From contig CP051238.1 of NCBI GenBank assembly GCA_017794925.1, positions 2,370,178 through 2,434,177 on the forward strand: DNA of 64,000 nt, given 5' to 3'. Each line of letters opens with the position of its first letter. Positions within the stretch are counted from its first letter, which is position 1. Both the position numbers and the translations under genes were made by a program. Source of the stretch: Aestuariibacter sp. Its GTDB lineage: Bacteria; Pseudomonadota; Gammaproteobacteria; Enterobacterales; Alteromonadaceae. This document shows, one piece after another, positions 46,439 to 56,524 of this stretch. The notes beneath the pieces are model-generated. The model searched no databases. It saw only the letters and a list, made by a program, of their open reading frames with translations, and had not been told where the DNA came from.

Positions 46439-46927
46439 ATGAGTGATGATAGAAATAATAACGCAGCAAACGTAGACGATGAGGTGTTGCAATGGGTCAC
46501 CTATCGTTTAGGTGATGAAACCTATGGCATCAACGTTATGCAGGTGCAGGAAGTGCTGCGTTATACCGAGATTGCGCCTGTGCCTGGTGCACCGGATTAC
46601 GTGCTGGGTATTATTAACCTGCGGGGTAATGTAGTTACGGTCATCGACACCCGGGCACGATTTGGTTTGCCCCCGGAAGACGTGACTGACAACACCCGTA
46701 TTGTCATCATTGAGTCAGATGAACAAGTCGTCGGCATACTCGTAGACAGTGTGGCTGAAGTTGTTTATTTGCGCTCGTCTGAAATCGACAGTGCGCCAAA
46801 TGTGGGTACTGAAGAAAGTGCCAAGTTTATCCAGGGGGTGAGTAATCGCGATGGTGAACTGCTCATTCTGGTCGATCTGAACAAACTGTTAAGCGATGAG
46901 GAATGGGACGAGTTAAGCAGCCTGTAA
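46439..46927 (+). CDS. cheW: chemotaxis coupling protein CheW
   Basis: A 162-residue CheW coupling chemoreceptors to CheA. QWVTYRLGDETYGINVMQV, VLGIINLRGNVVTVIDTR and VGILVDSVAEVV are the standard conserved stretches. It lies 18 bases after parP and 15 before a small membrane protein gene. Confidence 0.95.
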   Translation: MSDDRNNNAANVDDEVLQWVTYRLGDETYGINVMQVQEVLRYTEIAPVPGAPDYVLGIINLRGNVVTVIDTRARFGLPPEDVTDNTRIVIIESDEQVVGILVDSVAEVVYLRSSEIDSAPNVGTEESAKFIQGVSNRDGELLILVDLNKLLSDEEWDELSSL

Positions 46928-46942
46928 CGGTCTGACATTTAC

Positions 46943-47359
46943 ATGGAAGTCACAAAACCTCTTCTTATCGCGTTATTTGCCTGCCTCCTGGCGACAGGAG
47001 GCTTTGTTGTTAACTGGCTGATAACGCGAAAGCACATTCGAAAGCTTCACGTTGAATTAGATGCACACAAGGCACTTATTCAGCAGCTAACCAAAGCCCA
47101 GCAAAATTTCTATAATACGATAGAAGAAGGCCAGGCCCGCACTATGGCCGTGGCGCGATCTGTTTCCTCAATGGAAAATGAAATCAAAGCTCTGGCAAAG
47201 CAGATTAAAACGGTAAGTGAGCAGGATCCGGATAGTCGTCTCTACCAGCGCGCTGCCGAAATGTTACAGGCCGGCGCCAGTATTGAAGAAGTTATGCATA
47301 GCTGTGATTTACCCGCTGCGGAATTACAGCTATTGATGAACATTCACAAGCCTGCTTAG
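46943..47359 (+). CDS. DUF2802 small membrane protein
   Basis: A 138-residue protein with one N-terminal membrane helix (about residues 7-28), a central coiled coil (KALIQQLTKAQQNFYNTIEE and onward) and a C-terminal helix-turn-helix-like segment (EMLQAGASIEEVMHSCDLP). DUF2802 genes commonly follow cheW in polar flagellates; function is not established. It is the last gene of the flagellar cluster, converging with the GH28 gene 27 bases away; no terminator was recognised between them. Confidence 0.75.
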   Translation: MEVTKPLLIALFACLLATGGFVVNWLITRKHIRKLHVELDAHKALIQQLTKAQQNFYNTIEEGQARTMAVARSVSSMENEIKALAKQIKTVSEQDPDSRLYQRAAEMLQAGASIEEVMHSCDLPAAELQLLMNIHKPA

Positions 47360-47386
47360 TAATGCAGGGCGCCTTGAGTCTGCCAT

Positions 47387-48829
47387 TTATTCAATTCGAA
47401 CGTTATCGACATGCTGGTGGCTATTCGGTGTTCCCGATATCTTGGCCACAGACACGCCTTTTAACGTCACATCTTTCACCGGCAATTCTGGTTGTCCGTC
47501 GATTTGGCTGACGAAACCGGCATGTTTAACGGTGACGTCTGACACCCTTATATTTTCAATTGCTGTCAACCGCCGTTCATAGGTTGGGACCAGTGTACGC
47601 CACTGATAAAGAACATCGGTATCAATAGCCAATACCCCACCGCCAATTGAATCCGCTTTTACGCGCTCGACGATAATATTGCGCACATAGCCGCCTCTGC
47701 GCTCATTGGTTTTTATGAACACAATATTTCCGGTGCCCCGGTAATTGTGCTCTTCAGACGTAAATGCCTCGCCGCCATCAAAGTAACAATCATGCACCCA
47801 TATATTTTCTATTCCACCCGATAACTCGCTGCCGATTGCTAGAAGTTGATGTGCGCGTTTTATTCGGCAGTGACGCATGACAATATTTTTACACGGCGTG
47901 TTTAGTCGCCACGCGTCCTGATTTCGCCCGGCCTTTACGGCGATGGCATCATCCCCCTGGTCAAATGTGCAATGCTCTATCAGCATATTTTGTGTCATTT
48001 CAGGGTCGACACCATCATTGTTATGTCCATGAGCTGAGACACTTATTTTTCGTATTACGACATCTTTGCACAGATATGGATGCAGTACCCAAAATGGACT
48101 GTCCTGAATATGTATCCCTTCAACTAATACATGTTGGCAGCGATTGAACTGTACAAAATGAGGTCGAAGGTTTGCACCTTCATAAGTCATTTGCCGATCT
48201 TCGACAGCAATATCCTGAGAGGCCATGTGGTAGAGGCTGGCCAGCGCATCCATATGCGCTTTTGGTCGTGCGTACCAGTCTTGCCAGATATCCAGTTTTG
48301 CTTGCAACGTTCCTTTACCGGTAATAGCTATATTGATGCAGTCGTAGGCATAGATAAGCGGCGAATAGTTGTAGCACTCCATACCTTCCCAAGTGGTTTT
48401 CACCGCGGGCAGGTAATCTTCAGGATCTTCCGAAAATAATAATGTCGCGCCTTCAAGCAGGTGCAGATTGACGTTACTTAACAAGTGAATCGGCCCACAC
48501 AACCATTCCCCGGCGGGAATAATGACTTGTCCCGACCCGGACCCATTGGCGGCAGCAATCGCGTTTTTTATTGCCAGGGTATTGGCAATTTTATTATCTT
48601 GCACGGCCCCGAAGTCGCGAATGTCAAATGTGGCAGACTGATTGAAGTCAGGTATAACAATCGTCGGTATAGGGAAGGGGGCATTAATCCCGATGCTTTC
48701 CATAGTGGGAACGGACTTATTATGCTTTGGGTAATTCATAAATGTACATCCTGATAAAACAGCACAGGCGAGACTACTTTGTAAAAATCGTCTGCGAGTA
48801 ATGTCATGGCTGGGCTCTAATTGAGTCAT
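47387..48829 (-). CDS. GH28 polygalacturonase-like lipoprotein, Tat type
   Basis: A 480-residue protein with an N-terminal TRRRFLQ (residues 11-17) followed by a hydrophobic stretch and LSGC with Cys28, which reads as a Tat signal combined with a lipobox. The rest is a right-handed beta-helix of glycoside hydrolase family 28: GHNNDGVDPE (acid 272), QGDDAIAVKAG (acids 293 and 294) and AIGSE in place of the GHG motif, as in exo-acting or rhamnogalacturonan-type members. It probably acts on pectin-type substrate from the cell envelope. It is the only pectin-related gene in the window and interrupts the che and met blocks. The start has no clear ribosome site. Confidence 0.8.
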   Translation of the reverse strand: MTQLEPSHDITRRRFLQSSLACAVLSGCTFMNYPKHNKSVPTMESIGINAPFPIPTIVIPDFNQSATFDIRDFGAVQDNKIANTLAIKNAIAAANGSGSGQVIIPAGEWLCGPIHLLSNVNLHLLEGATLLFSEDPEDYLPAVKTTWEGMECYNYSPLIYAYDCINIAITGKGTLQAKLDIWQDWYARPKAHMDALASLYHMASQDIAVEDRQMTYEGANLRPHFVQFNRCQHVLVEGIHIQDSPFWVLHPYLCKDVVIRKISVSAHGHNNDGVDPEMTQNMLIEHCTFDQGDDAIAVKAGRNQDAWRLNTPCKNIVMRHCRIKRAHQLLAIGSELSGGIENIWVHDCYFDGGEAFTSEEHNYRGTGNIVFIKTNERRGGYVRNIIVERVKADSIGGGVLAIDTDVLYQWRTLVPTYERRLTAIENIRVSDVTVKHAGFVSQIDGQPELPVKDVTLKGVSVAKISGTPNSHQHVDNVRIE

Positions 48830-48988
48830 AAGCGGAATTCATTATTGTTTTGTGAAGTGAGGCAATACAGCACAAATAATCGATAATGCGAGTTTGCAGA
48901 AGGCGTAACAGGGAAAATGGGAAAAGAACTTCACATTCTTTCCGAATGTGAAACGCATTAAGTCAGATGTAAACTATTACGTCCGTAT

Positions 48989-49020
48989 AAACATTTAGAC
49001 GTCTAGACGTAAAGATGTTG
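48989..49020. promoter_or_regulatory. MetJ operator (tandem met boxes) before metA
   Basis: Four successive 8-bp units read AAACATTT, AGACGTCT, AGACGTAA, AGATGTTG. The second is the perfect MetJ box, the third and fourth match at five or six of eight positions. The array overlaps the -35 of the metA promoter, so MetJ bound to S-adenosylmethionine would block it. metJ itself is not in the window. Confidence 0.85.
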
Positions 49021-49046
49021 ACATTGCGTGTGCTTTAGCGACAATA
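49018..49046 (+). promoter_or_regulatory. sigma-70-type metA promoter
   Basis: TTGACA (49018-49023) is a perfect -35. A -10-like GACAAT or ACAATA lies at 49040-49046 with a 16-17 base spacer. It overlaps the last met box and lies 30 bases before the metA start. Confidence 0.65.
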
Positions 49047-49075
49047 GCAGGACTAGATTATCGCTCGGAGTGACT

Positions 49076-50014
49076 ATGCCTATCAGGATCCCAGAAAACT
49101 TGCCTGCACAAAACGTGTTACTGGGTGAGAACATTTTCACCATGGATAGCCAGCGTGCCGCGAGTCAGGATATTCGCCCCATGGAAGTGGCTATTCTCAA
49201 CCTGATGCCAAATAAGATTGAGACAGAAGTGCAATTGTTAAGGTTATTGTCTAATACGCCGCTGCAAATCAATGTTGACTTGATTAGAATTAATGACCTT
49301 GCGCCAAAGCACACTCCACAATCGCACATGGATGCCTTCTATCATGATTTTAATGCGGTTGCAGATAAGCGTTATGATGGACTAATTGTCACCGGCGCGC
49401 CCCTTGCCCTGCTCGATTACGAGGATGTGAACTACTGGGACACTATGAAAACTATTCTTGAGTGGGCTAATCGTCATGTGCAATCAACGCTGTATTTGTG
49501 TTGGGCAGCGCATGCGGCGATGTATCACTTTTACGGTATACAGCGTAAACTTCGCGAAGAAAAGTTGTCAGGAGTGTACCATCATCTTGTCAAAGATCCG
49601 CACAACGAGTTACTGCGGGGCTTTGATCCGGAGTTTTACGCTCCCCATTCTCGCTATGGCTATATCAATACTGAAGATTACGAGAGTGTTGACGGATTGA
49701 AAGTCATTGCTGAGTCTGAGCAGGCTGGCGCTTATGTGGTGGCCTCAGATGACAAACGCATGGTCTTTATTACCGGCCACCCTGAGTACGACCCGGAAAC
49801 CCTGGCTGACGAATATCAACGTGATGTACAGGCTGGTCTGGAACCGAAAATTCCATGTAATTATTTTCCCGGGGATGACCCGACCCAGTCTCCTCTAGTA
49901 AGATGGCGCTCTCACGGCAGCCTTCTTTTCACAAACTGGATAAACTACTATGTTTACCAGACTACGCCGTACGATTTGAATCAGCTGGTAGAAAAAAACC
50001 AGCATAAGAGGTAA
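49076..50014 (+). CDS. metA: homoserine O-succinyltransferase (MetA)
   Basis: A 312-residue enzyme from the ATG at 49076 (CGGAG five bases upstream; family length 309). An in-frame start 16 codons earlier lacks support. Catalytic Cys142 (LYLCWAAHAAM), His235 and Glu237 (FITGHPEYDPETL) fall at the same numbers as in E. coli MetA. It acylates homoserine in the first committed step of methionine synthesis; succinyl or acetyl preference cannot be told here. Preceded by MetJ boxes, and followed after three bases by metH. Confidence 0.94.
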   Translation: MPIRIPENLPAQNVLLGENIFTMDSQRAASQDIRPMEVAILNLMPNKIETEVQLLRLLSNTPLQINVDLIRINDLAPKHTPQSHMDAFYHDFNAVADKRYDGLIVTGAPLALLDYEDVNYWDTMKTILEWANRHVQSTLYLCWAAHAAMYHFYGIQRKLREEKLSGVYHHLVKDPHNELLRGFDPEFYAPHSRYGYINTEDYESVDGLKVIAESEQAGAYVVASDDKRMVFITGHPEYDPETLADEYQRDVQAGLEPKIPCNYFPGDDPTQSPLVRWRSHGSLLFTNWINYYVYQTTPYDLNQLVEKNQHKR

Positions 50015-50017
50015 CAC

Positions 50018-51073
50018 GTGACCAGGTTAACTGACGAGCAATTTTATGCCCTGGCGGCAAAGCGTATTCTGATACTGGATGGCGCAATGGGTACGATGAT
50101 TCAGCGCCACAAGCTGGAAGAGGAAGACTACCGGGGCAAGGAGTTCGCCGACTGGCATTGTGATATCAAGGGCAACAATGATCTCTTGTCCATTACCCAG
50201 CCAGACATCATTTATGACATTCACTGTCAGTATCTGGATGCGGGTGCAGATATTATTGAAACCAATTCTTTTAACGCGACAACGATTGCCATGGCCGATT
50301 ACGACATGGAAGCCCAGTCCCGGGATATCAATATTGCAGCGGCAAAGCTGGCGCGAAAAGCTGCGGACGAGTTTACTGCCAAAACACCCGATAAGCCGCG
50401 CTTTGTCGCAGGTGTTCTTGGACCGACAAACAGAACGGCATCCATCTCGCCAGACGTAAACGATCCGGGTAAGCGCAATGTAACCTTTGATCAATTGGTC
50501 GAAGCCTATATGGAGTCTTGTGAAGCCCTTATTGAGGGCGGCTCTGATATCATCCTTATTGAGACGATATTTGATACGCTGAACGCCAAAGCGGCTGCAT
50601 TTGCCGTTGAGTCTGTGTTTGAAAAGCTGGGTTTCCGCTTACCAGTCATGATCTCCGGTACGATTACGGACGCATCCGGACGTACCTTGTCAGGTCAAAC
50701 CGCGGAAGCGTTCTATTACTCGCTGCGTCATATTAAGCCGGTATCATTTGGTTTGAATTGTGCGCTCGGGCCGGACCTGCTCCGTCAGTATGTTGATGAG
50801 ATTTCTACGGTATCTGAGTGCCTTGTGTCTGCGCACCCCAATGCAGGTTTACCAAACGAATTTGGCGAATACGACATGGAAGGTCCGGAAATGGCCAGTC
50901 ACATTAAAGAGTGGGCTGGCTCTGGTCTGGTCAACATAGTCGGTGGTTGTTGTGGTAGTACACCTGACCATATCCGAGATTTGGCAAACGCTGTCGATGG
51001 TGTCATCCCTCGACCCGTTCCTGCATTTGAACCCAAAATGCGGTTGTCTGGTTTAGAACCTTTCGTGCATTAA
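50018..51073 (+). CDS. metH: methionine synthase, homocysteine-binding half (split MetH)
   Basis: A 351-residue protein equal to the N-terminal homocysteine-binding module of cobalamin-dependent MetH. Zinc ligands Cys248 (LNCALGP), Cys311 and Cys312 ([10 protein letters not shown]) match E. coli 247, 310 and 311. The GTG start has AGAGG six bases upstream, three bases after metA. Translation ends at TAA (51071-51073) just after RLSGLEPF, which in undivided MetH leads into the folate domain. The next gene starts nine bases later in the same frame. With the second gene the total (1225) matches whole MetH (1227). Confidence 0.92.
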   Translation: MTRLTDEQFYALAAKRILILDGAMGTMIQRHKLEEEDYRGKEFADWHCDIKGNNDLLSITQPDIIYDIHCQYLDAGADIIETNSFNATTIAMADYDMEAQSRDINIAAAKLARKAADEFTAKTPDKPRFVAGVLGPTNRTASISPDVNDPGKRNVTFDQLVEAYMESCEALIEGGSDIILIETIFDTLNAKAAAFAVESVFEKLGFRLPVMISGTITDASGRTLSGQTAEAFYYSLRHIKPVSFGLNCALGPDLLRQYVDEISTVSECLVSAHPNAGLPNEFGEYDMEGPEMASHIKEWAGSGLVNIVGGCCGSTPDHIRDLANAVDGVIPRPVPAFEPKMRLSGLEPFVH

Positions 51074-51082
51074 GGTATTAAC

Positions 51083-53707
51083 GTGTCAGCAGAATTTTCA
51101 AGTTTTATAAATATCGGCGAACGTACCAACGTAACGGGCTCCGCTGTGTTCAAACGCCTTATATTAAATGGCGATTACGAAACCGCACTGGACGTAGCTC
51201 GTCAACAGGTGGAAAACGGTGCGCAAATTATTGATATCAACATGGACGAAGCCATGTTGGATTCAGTGAGTGCAATGACTACCTTTTTGAACCTTATTGC
51301 TTCTGAACCCGATATCAGCCGTGTGCCAATTATGATTGACTCTTCTAAATGGGAAGTCATCGAGGCCGGTCTTAAGTGTGTACAGGGCAAAGCAATCGTT
51401 AACTCGATTAGCTTAAAGGAAGGCGAGGTGCCTTTTTTACAACAGGCGCGATTGATTAAACGCTACGGTGCTGCAACGGTTGTGATGGCCTTTGATGAAA
51501 CGGGCCAGGCAGATACTCAGGCGCGTAAGGTAGAGATCTGTCAGCGAAGCTACAAGTTGTTGGTTGAAGACGTCGGCTTTCCGCCAGAAGACATTATTTT
51601 TGACCCTAATATTTTTGCGGTTGCGACCGGTATTGAGGAGCACAACAACTACGCGGTTGACTTCATCGAAGCAACCAGAGTGATTCGTCAGACTTGCCCG
51701 TATTCACACGTTTCAGGTGGCCTATCGAATATCTCGTTTTCGTTTCGCGGTAACAACCCGGTGCGTGAAGCGATGCACTCGGTTTTCCTTTACCATGCGA
51801 TCCGTGCTGGCCTGGACATGGCGATTGTTAACGCGGGCCAGTTGGAAGTGTACGACGAGATCCCGCAAGAGCTGCGTGATGCTGTGGAAGATGTGATCCT
51901 GAATCGCCACGAGGACGCGACAGACAAGTTACTTGAACTGGCGCCTAAGTATCAGGGCGACGGGAAAACCGTTGTTAAGGAAGACCTGGCCTGGCGTGAG
52001 CTGCCGGTTAATAAGCGTTTGGAACACGCGCTGGTAAAAGGTATTACGGATTATATCGAAGACGACACGGAAGCTGCACGACAAGCTGCAGAAAAGCCAC
52101 TACACGTGATAGAAGGCCCGTTGATGGACGGTATGAACGTGGTGGGCGACTTGTTTGGCGAAGGAAAAATGTTCCTGCCGCAGGTAGTAAAATCCGCACG
52201 TGTCATGAAAAAGGCCGTAGCCTATTTACAGCCCTACATTGAAGCGGAAAAATCAGAAGGTCAGAAGAGCAACGGCAAAATCCTGCTCGCGACCGTGAAA
52301 GGCGATGTTCATGACATCGGTAAAAACATTGTGGGTGTGGTACTGCAGTGTAATAACTTTGAAGTTATCGACATGGGCGTGATGGTGCCGTGCGCCAGTA
52401 TTCTGCAAAAAGCCAAAGAAGAAGACGTCGATATGATTGGGCTGTCGGGGCTCATTACCCCGTCCCTGGACGAAATGGTCCATGTTGCCAAGGAAATGGA
52501 GCGCTTGAATTATGACTTGCCGTTACTGATTGGTGGGGCAACGACCTCTAAAGCGCATACCGCCGTGAAAATTGAACAACATTATCATGCTCCGGTTGTA
52601 TACGTACCCAATGCCAGCCGCGCAGTGGGCGTATGTCAAAAATTGTTGAATGCGCAATCCCGGGCTGAGTTTGCAGAGCAGCTTAGTAAGGAATATGACA
52701 TTGTGCGTGATCAGCATGCGCGTAAACAGCCTCGCAGTAAACCAGTAAGTTTGCAGCAGGCACGAGCCAATGCGCATGTTCCGGATTTCAGCACAGCACC
52801 AGTGACACCTAATAAGCTCGGTGTTACGCCAGTATCAGTGCAGTTGGAAACCTTACGTGATTATATTGACTGGACACCATTCTTCCTTACCTGGTCGCTG
52901 GCGGGCAAATATCCGCGTATTTTAACGGATGAGGTCGTTGGTGAGCAGGCACAAAGTTTGTTTGATGATGCAAATGCTATGCTGGATACCGTGATTGCAG
53001 ACCAAAGCTTACAGGCGAAAGGCGTTATTGGTTTGTTCCCTGCCAATCGTCAGGATGATGACGTAGTGGTTTACGCTGACGAGAGCAGAACAGAAACGCT
53101 GGGCATTGCCCATCACCTTCGTCAGCAAACTGACAAGCCCAAAGGCGCAAACTATTGCTTAAGTGATTTTGTGGCACCGGTAGGCTCCGGCATTAATGAC
53201 TATGTTGGCGCGTTTGCAGTGACAGGCGGCATAGGTGAAGATGAACTGGCAGCTTCCTATGAAGCAAAAGGTGATGATTACAATGCCATTATGGTAAAAG
53301 CTGTAGCCGATCGACTTGCTGAAGCCTTTGCGGAATACCTGCACGAACAGGTTCGTAAGCAATACTGGGGCTATGCACCGGACGAATCGCTGAGCAATGA
53401 CGATCTGATCCGCGAGAAGTACCAGGGCATTCGTCCGGCGCCTGGTTATGCGGCATGTCCTGAGCACACCGAAAAGCAATTGATCTGGGACCTGTTGAAC
53501 GCGGAAGAACACACCGGCATGAAGCTCACTGAAAGCTTTGCTATGTGGCCAGGTGCGTCGGTTTCGGGTTGGTATTTTGCGCATCCGGAAGCGCGTTATT
53601 TCGCAGTGGCGAAAATCCAGCAGGATCAGGTAGAGGATTATGCCACGCGTAAAGGTTGGGATATTGAAACTGCGCAGCGCTGGTTAGGCCCCAATCTGAA
53701 TGACTAA
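51083..53707 (+). CDS. metH: methionine synthase, folate/cobalamin/AdoMet half (split MetH)
   Basis: An 874-residue protein carrying the remaining MetH modules: folate-binding barrel from residue 7 ([14 protein letters not shown]), cobalamin cap, cobalamin-binding Rossmann domain with lower-ligand His410 (GDVHDIGKN), and the reactivation domain with [12 protein letters not shown] from Arg784. The start is a GTG; AAGG, partly inside the preceding stop codon, lies seven bases upstream. It should transfer the methyl group of methyltetrahydrofolate via cobalamin to homocysteine held by the other half. Its last eight bases overlap the DUF938 gene. Confidence 0.92.
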   Translation: MSAEFSSFINIGERTNVTGSAVFKRLILNGDYETALDVARQQVENGAQIIDINMDEAMLDSVSAMTTFLNLIASEPDISRVPIMIDSSKWEVIEAGLKCVQGKAIVNSISLKEGEVPFLQQARLIKRYGAATVVMAFDETGQADTQARKVEICQRSYKLLVEDVGFPPEDIIFDPNIFAVATGIEEHNNYAVDFIEATRVIRQTCPYSHVSGGLSNISFSFRGNNPVREAMHSVFLYHAIRAGLDMAIVNAGQLEVYDEIPQELRDAVEDVILNRHEDATDKLLELAPKYQGDGKTVVKEDLAWRELPVNKRLEHALVKGITDYIEDDTEAARQAAEKPLHVIEGPLMDGMNVVGDLFGEGKMFLPQVVKSARVMKKAVAYLQPYIEAEKSEGQKSNGKILLATVKGDVHDIGKNIVGVVLQCNNFEVIDMGVMVPCASILQKAKEEDVDMIGLSGLITPSLDEMVHVAKEMERLNYDLPLLIGGATTSKAHTAVKIEQHYHAPVVYVPNASRAVGVCQKLLNAQSRAEFAEQLSKEYDIVRDQHARKQPRSKPVSLQQARANAHVPDFSTAPVTPNKLGVTPVSVQLETLRDYIDWTPFFLTWSLAGKYPRILTDEVVGEQAQSLFDDANAMLDTVIADQSLQAKGVIGLFPANRQDDDVVVYADESRTETLGIAHHLRQQTDKPKGANYCLSDFVAPVGSGINDYVGAFAVTGGIGEDELAASYEAKGDDYNAIMVKAVADRLAEAFAEYLHEQVRKQYWGYAPDESLSNDDLIREKYQGIRPAPGYAACPEHTEKQLIWDLLNAEEHTGMKLTESFAMWPGASVSGWYFAHPEARYFAVAKIQQDQVEDYATRKGWDIETAQRWLGPNLND

Positions 53708-54287
53708 ACCGTTTAGTCAAGCCTGTGAAAATAACAAGCAGCCTATTCTGGCTGAATTAACGCAGGCTTTTTCCAACCGCAGTGCGGTGTTGGAAATTGG
53801 CAGTGGTACCGGGCAACATGCTGTGCATTTTGCCCGTCACTTATCGCATTTGCACTGGCATACCAGTGATCTTGTGCACAATCACGATGGCATAAATGCG
53901 TGGTTGGCAGAAGCCCGGCTCGACAATTTGTTTCCGCCTGTCGAATTAATGATTGGTCGTCATGCCTTACCCGATATTCCCTTTGATGCGGTTTATTCTG
54001 CAAATACCGCCCACATTATGTTTGCTGAAGAAGTTGCATTGATGATGAAAAGCATTGGCGAGAGATTGCCGGCCCAAGGTGTTTTTTGTCAGTACGGACC
54101 GTTTACCCGCAACGGCGAGTTTTCATCCCAGAGCAATCTGCAATTTCACCATAATTTGTTAAGCCGGGGCCTTGGCGGATATAAAGATATTAGCCAGCTT
54201 CAGGTTTGGGCTGATGAACTGTTAACCCTGCAACAAATCATCCCTATGCCAGCAAATAACCTTTTATTAATCTGGGTCAAAGACTAA
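53700..54287 (+). CDS. DUF938 SAM-dependent methyltransferase-like protein
   Basis: A 195-residue Rossmann-fold protein of family DUF938 (PF06080). [17 protein letters not shown] is the SAM-binding motif [15 protein letters not shown] is another recognised stretch. The substrate is unknown. It overlaps the end of the second metH gene by eight bases, so it is probably translated with it under the MetJ-type control of metA. Relation to methionine metabolism is an inference from this linkage. Confidence 0.82.
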   Translation: MTKPFSQACENNKQPILAELTQAFSNRSAVLEIGSGTGQHAVHFARHLSHLHWHTSDLVHNHDGINAWLAEARLDNLFPPVELMIGRHALPDIPFDAVYSANTAHIMFAEEVALMMKSIGERLPAQGVFCQYGPFTRNGEFSSQSNLQFHHNLLSRGLGGYKDISQLQVWADELLTLQQIIPMPANNLLLIWVKD

Positions 54288-54433
54288 TACATCGCCGCCT
54301 GTCAGACTGCCGGGTCATTTTAGGTTAGTGCAAATGTGAGCGTCTTTACTATCGGTAATGGACTTTTCACATAACACGTGCAACCTTTACGTTATTGTGA
54401 CAAAGCCTGCTAATAAGTAAAAAAGGGATATGC

Positions 54434-54955
54434 ATGTCTCAGGTTGCCAAAGAAATCACATTTTCCGACAACATCCTCATTGTCAGTAAAACTGACTTGC
54501 GAGGGAATATTACCTACGCAAACCGCCATTTTATGCGAATTTCCAACTTCCCTGAGGTCGCCCTGTTGGGTAAACCTCACAGTATTATTCGCCATGCGGA
54601 TATGCCCCGGGGTGTGTATTACGCCATGTGGAAAACACTGAAAGCGAAGCAGGAGTTTTTTGGCTTTGTCAAAAACCTTACTGCTGACGGCGATTACTAC
54701 TGGGTCTTCGCAAATGTTACTCCAGACGTCGTAGACGGGAAGGTTGAAGGCTTCTTTTCTGTGCGCAGGAAAGCACCGCAAGCAGCGGTAAAGCACATAG
54801 AAAGAGTGTATGAAAACATGCGTCAACTGGAATCAAGAGCGTCGAAAGATACTGCCGCGTCAACGTCGTGGCAGTGGATGTCAGATACGATTCAGGAACA
54901 ACATGGAATGAGCTACGACGAGTTCATTCTGGGTTTGTACGAACAGCACCTATAA
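54434..54955 (+). CDS. PAS-domain protein, Aer-like sensor without transducer
   Basis: A 173-residue soluble protein. Residues 10-125 form a PAS domain close to that of Aer (DLRGNITYANRHFMRIS, SIIRHADMPRGVYYAMW, DYYWVFANVTPDV), which binds FAD in Aer. It ends in a short helical tail with no membrane or signalling segment. The chemoreceptor gene starts nine bases later and has no PAS domain of its own. GGGA lies five bases before the ATG. Confidence 0.85.
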   Translation: MSQVAKEITFSDNILIVSKTDLRGNITYANRHFMRISNFPEVALLGKPHSIIRHADMPRGVYYAMWKTLKAKQEFFGFVKNLTADGDYYWVFANVTPDVVDGKVEGFFSVRRKAPQAAVKHIERVYENMRQLESRASKDTAASTSWQWMSDTIQEQHGMSYDEFILGLYEQHL

Positions 54956-54964
54956 GGGACCAGC

Positions 54965-56455
54965 ATGATTGACCAAACCAGTAAAGTCAGTAAACACATT
55001 CCCTTTCTGACACAAAAATTCTTAATCAGCTGTGTTGTCTTCGTCGGCATTACGTTGATCATTGCTGCAGGTAATGTATACGCCAATGGATTTGCGCTAC
55101 TTAATATTCTGTCACCTGTTGTTGCGATTGTGTTCGCAGTTTATGCCTACCGTGATCATAAAAAGCCCATCCAGGCACTGAGTGCTATCCATGAGACACT
55201 GTCCAGTGCGATAGAGGGCAACACTCACGTTCGGGTTACACAAACCAAGGGGTTGGGCGAAGTTGGCAAGGTAGCCTGGGAGTTAAACGACTTCCTCGAT
55301 GTCGTCGAAACTAACTTTAAAGAACTATCCAATAGTTTTGAACGTGCAAGTAAGCGGCAGTTTTATCGAAAAGGCCTGGTTAAAGGCTTGCCGGGCGAAT
55401 TTGCTGACATAATGGAAAACGTCAACATGGCCATTTCTTCCATGGAAAAGGCGGATAATTTTGCGCGTCAGAATCGCTTGCTCAGCGAGATGCATCACCT
55501 GAACACCAGTAATCTGCTGGACAACCTCAAGAACAGCCAGCAGGAAATGGTGAAACTGTCTTCTGATATGGACGATGTACTTTCCATTGCGAATGAAAGC
55601 CGCGATGGCGCAGACGAGAGCCGTCAAACTGTGGCAGACCTGAAAGTCTCACTGGACTCAGTAAATCAAAAAATGGTGTCTGTAGAAGACACGGCCAATC
55701 TACTGGGGCAGGAGAGCGGGCGTATCGCGGAAACGGTAAAATTAATCAGTGACATTGCAGAACAAACCAATTTGCTGGCATTAAATGCGGCGATTGAAGC
55801 GGCCCGTGCGGGAGAAGTCGGCCGAGGCTTTGCGGTGGTTGCTGATGAAGTTCGCCACCTTGCTGACAGAACGCGCCAGTCTACGGCCGAAATCAGCGAT
55901 ATTATTTACAATCTGACCGGAAAAATTGACACCATGGTAAGCCAGACCCTGGAGGTCGGACAAAGTACCAAAGTGATTGGTGAAGAGGTCAGTAAGTTTT
56001 ATACCAATTTTGAATTTGTCGCCGATGCGGCAGACAAAACCATACACTTAATCGGGCAGACCAAAGATCGCTCCTTTGCTTCCCTGGTAAAGCTGGACCA
56101 CATTGTGTATATGCAGAATGCTTATATCGGTATGGAGCGCAATGGCGAGGGCGCAGAGGCGGATGCAGTAAAAGTCGATCACTTCTCGTGTCGTTTGGGC
56201 AAATGGTATTACGAGGGCAGTGGCAAAGACATGTTCAATGGGTTACCCGCCTTCAAAACGCTGGAAAATTATCATGCCGGTGTGCACCAGAATGTGCATA
56301 AGGCCATTGCACTGGTTAAACAGGATTGGTTGCGAGATGACGGCATATTCCAGGGCATTCTGAACCACGTTGAGGCCGCAGAAAATGCCAGCTCCCACGT
56401 TATCCATTGCCTGACTGAGTTGGTAGATCAAAAGCACGGAAAAGCACGCAGATAG
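54965..56455 (+). CDS. methyl-accepting chemotaxis protein with CZB domain
   Basis: A 496-residue chemoreceptor. Two membrane helices (about 19-38 and 43-62) are separated by only a few residues, so there is no periplasmic sensing domain. A HAMP-like linker and the signalling hairpin tip ([20 protein letters not shown]) follow. The C-terminal 120 residues are a CZB zinc-binding domain ([18 protein letters not shown], then [16 protein letters not shown] with the further His). It probably senses cytoplasmic redox or zinc/oxidant cues, possibly with the PAS protein encoded just upstream. Confidence 0.9.
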   Translation: MIDQTSKVSKHIPFLTQKFLISCVVFVGITLIIAAGNVYANGFALLNILSPVVAIVFAVYAYRDHKKPIQALSAIHETLSSAIEGNTHVRVTQTKGLGEVGKVAWELNDFLDVVETNFKELSNSFERASKRQFYRKGLVKGLPGEFADIMENVNMAISSMEKADNFARQNRLLSEMHHLNTSNLLDNLKNSQQEMVKLSSDMDDVLSIANESRDGADESRQTVADLKVSLDSVNQKMVSVEDTANLLGQESGRIAETVKLISDIAEQTNLLALNAAIEAARAGEVGRGFAVVADEVRHLADRTRQSTAEISDIIYNLTGKIDTMVSQTLEVGQSTKVIGEEVSKFYTNFEFVADAADKTIHLIGQTKDRSFASLVKLDHIVYMQNAYIGMERNGEGAEADAVKVDHFSCRLGKWYYEGSGKDMFNGLPAFKTLENYHAGVHQNVHKAIALVKQDWLRDDGIFQGILNHVEAAENASSHVIHCLTELVDQKHGKARR

Positions 56456-56469
56456 TGAATATTCAAAAA

Positions 56470-56498
56470 AAAAGGCCAGCTAAATCAGCTGGCCTTTT
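56470..56498. terminator. bidirectional terminator between convergent genes
   Basis: AAAAGGCCAGCT and AGCTGGCCTTTT form a perfect 12-bp stem around AAATC, with A-tract before and T-tract after. It can stop transcription from both the chemoreceptor gene (plus strand) and the M13 peptidase gene (minus strand). Confidence 0.9.
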
Positions 56499-56524
56499 AC
56501 GTTGTTACTTAGCTTGTATCTGAC

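Noticed and set aside
50018..53707. metH as a pseudogene broken by a nonsense mutation
   Set aside because: Both parts keep every recognisable catalytic residue, the break is at a domain border, a ribosome site precedes the second part and the downstream gene is still coupled. A sequencing error cannot be excluded from sequence alone.
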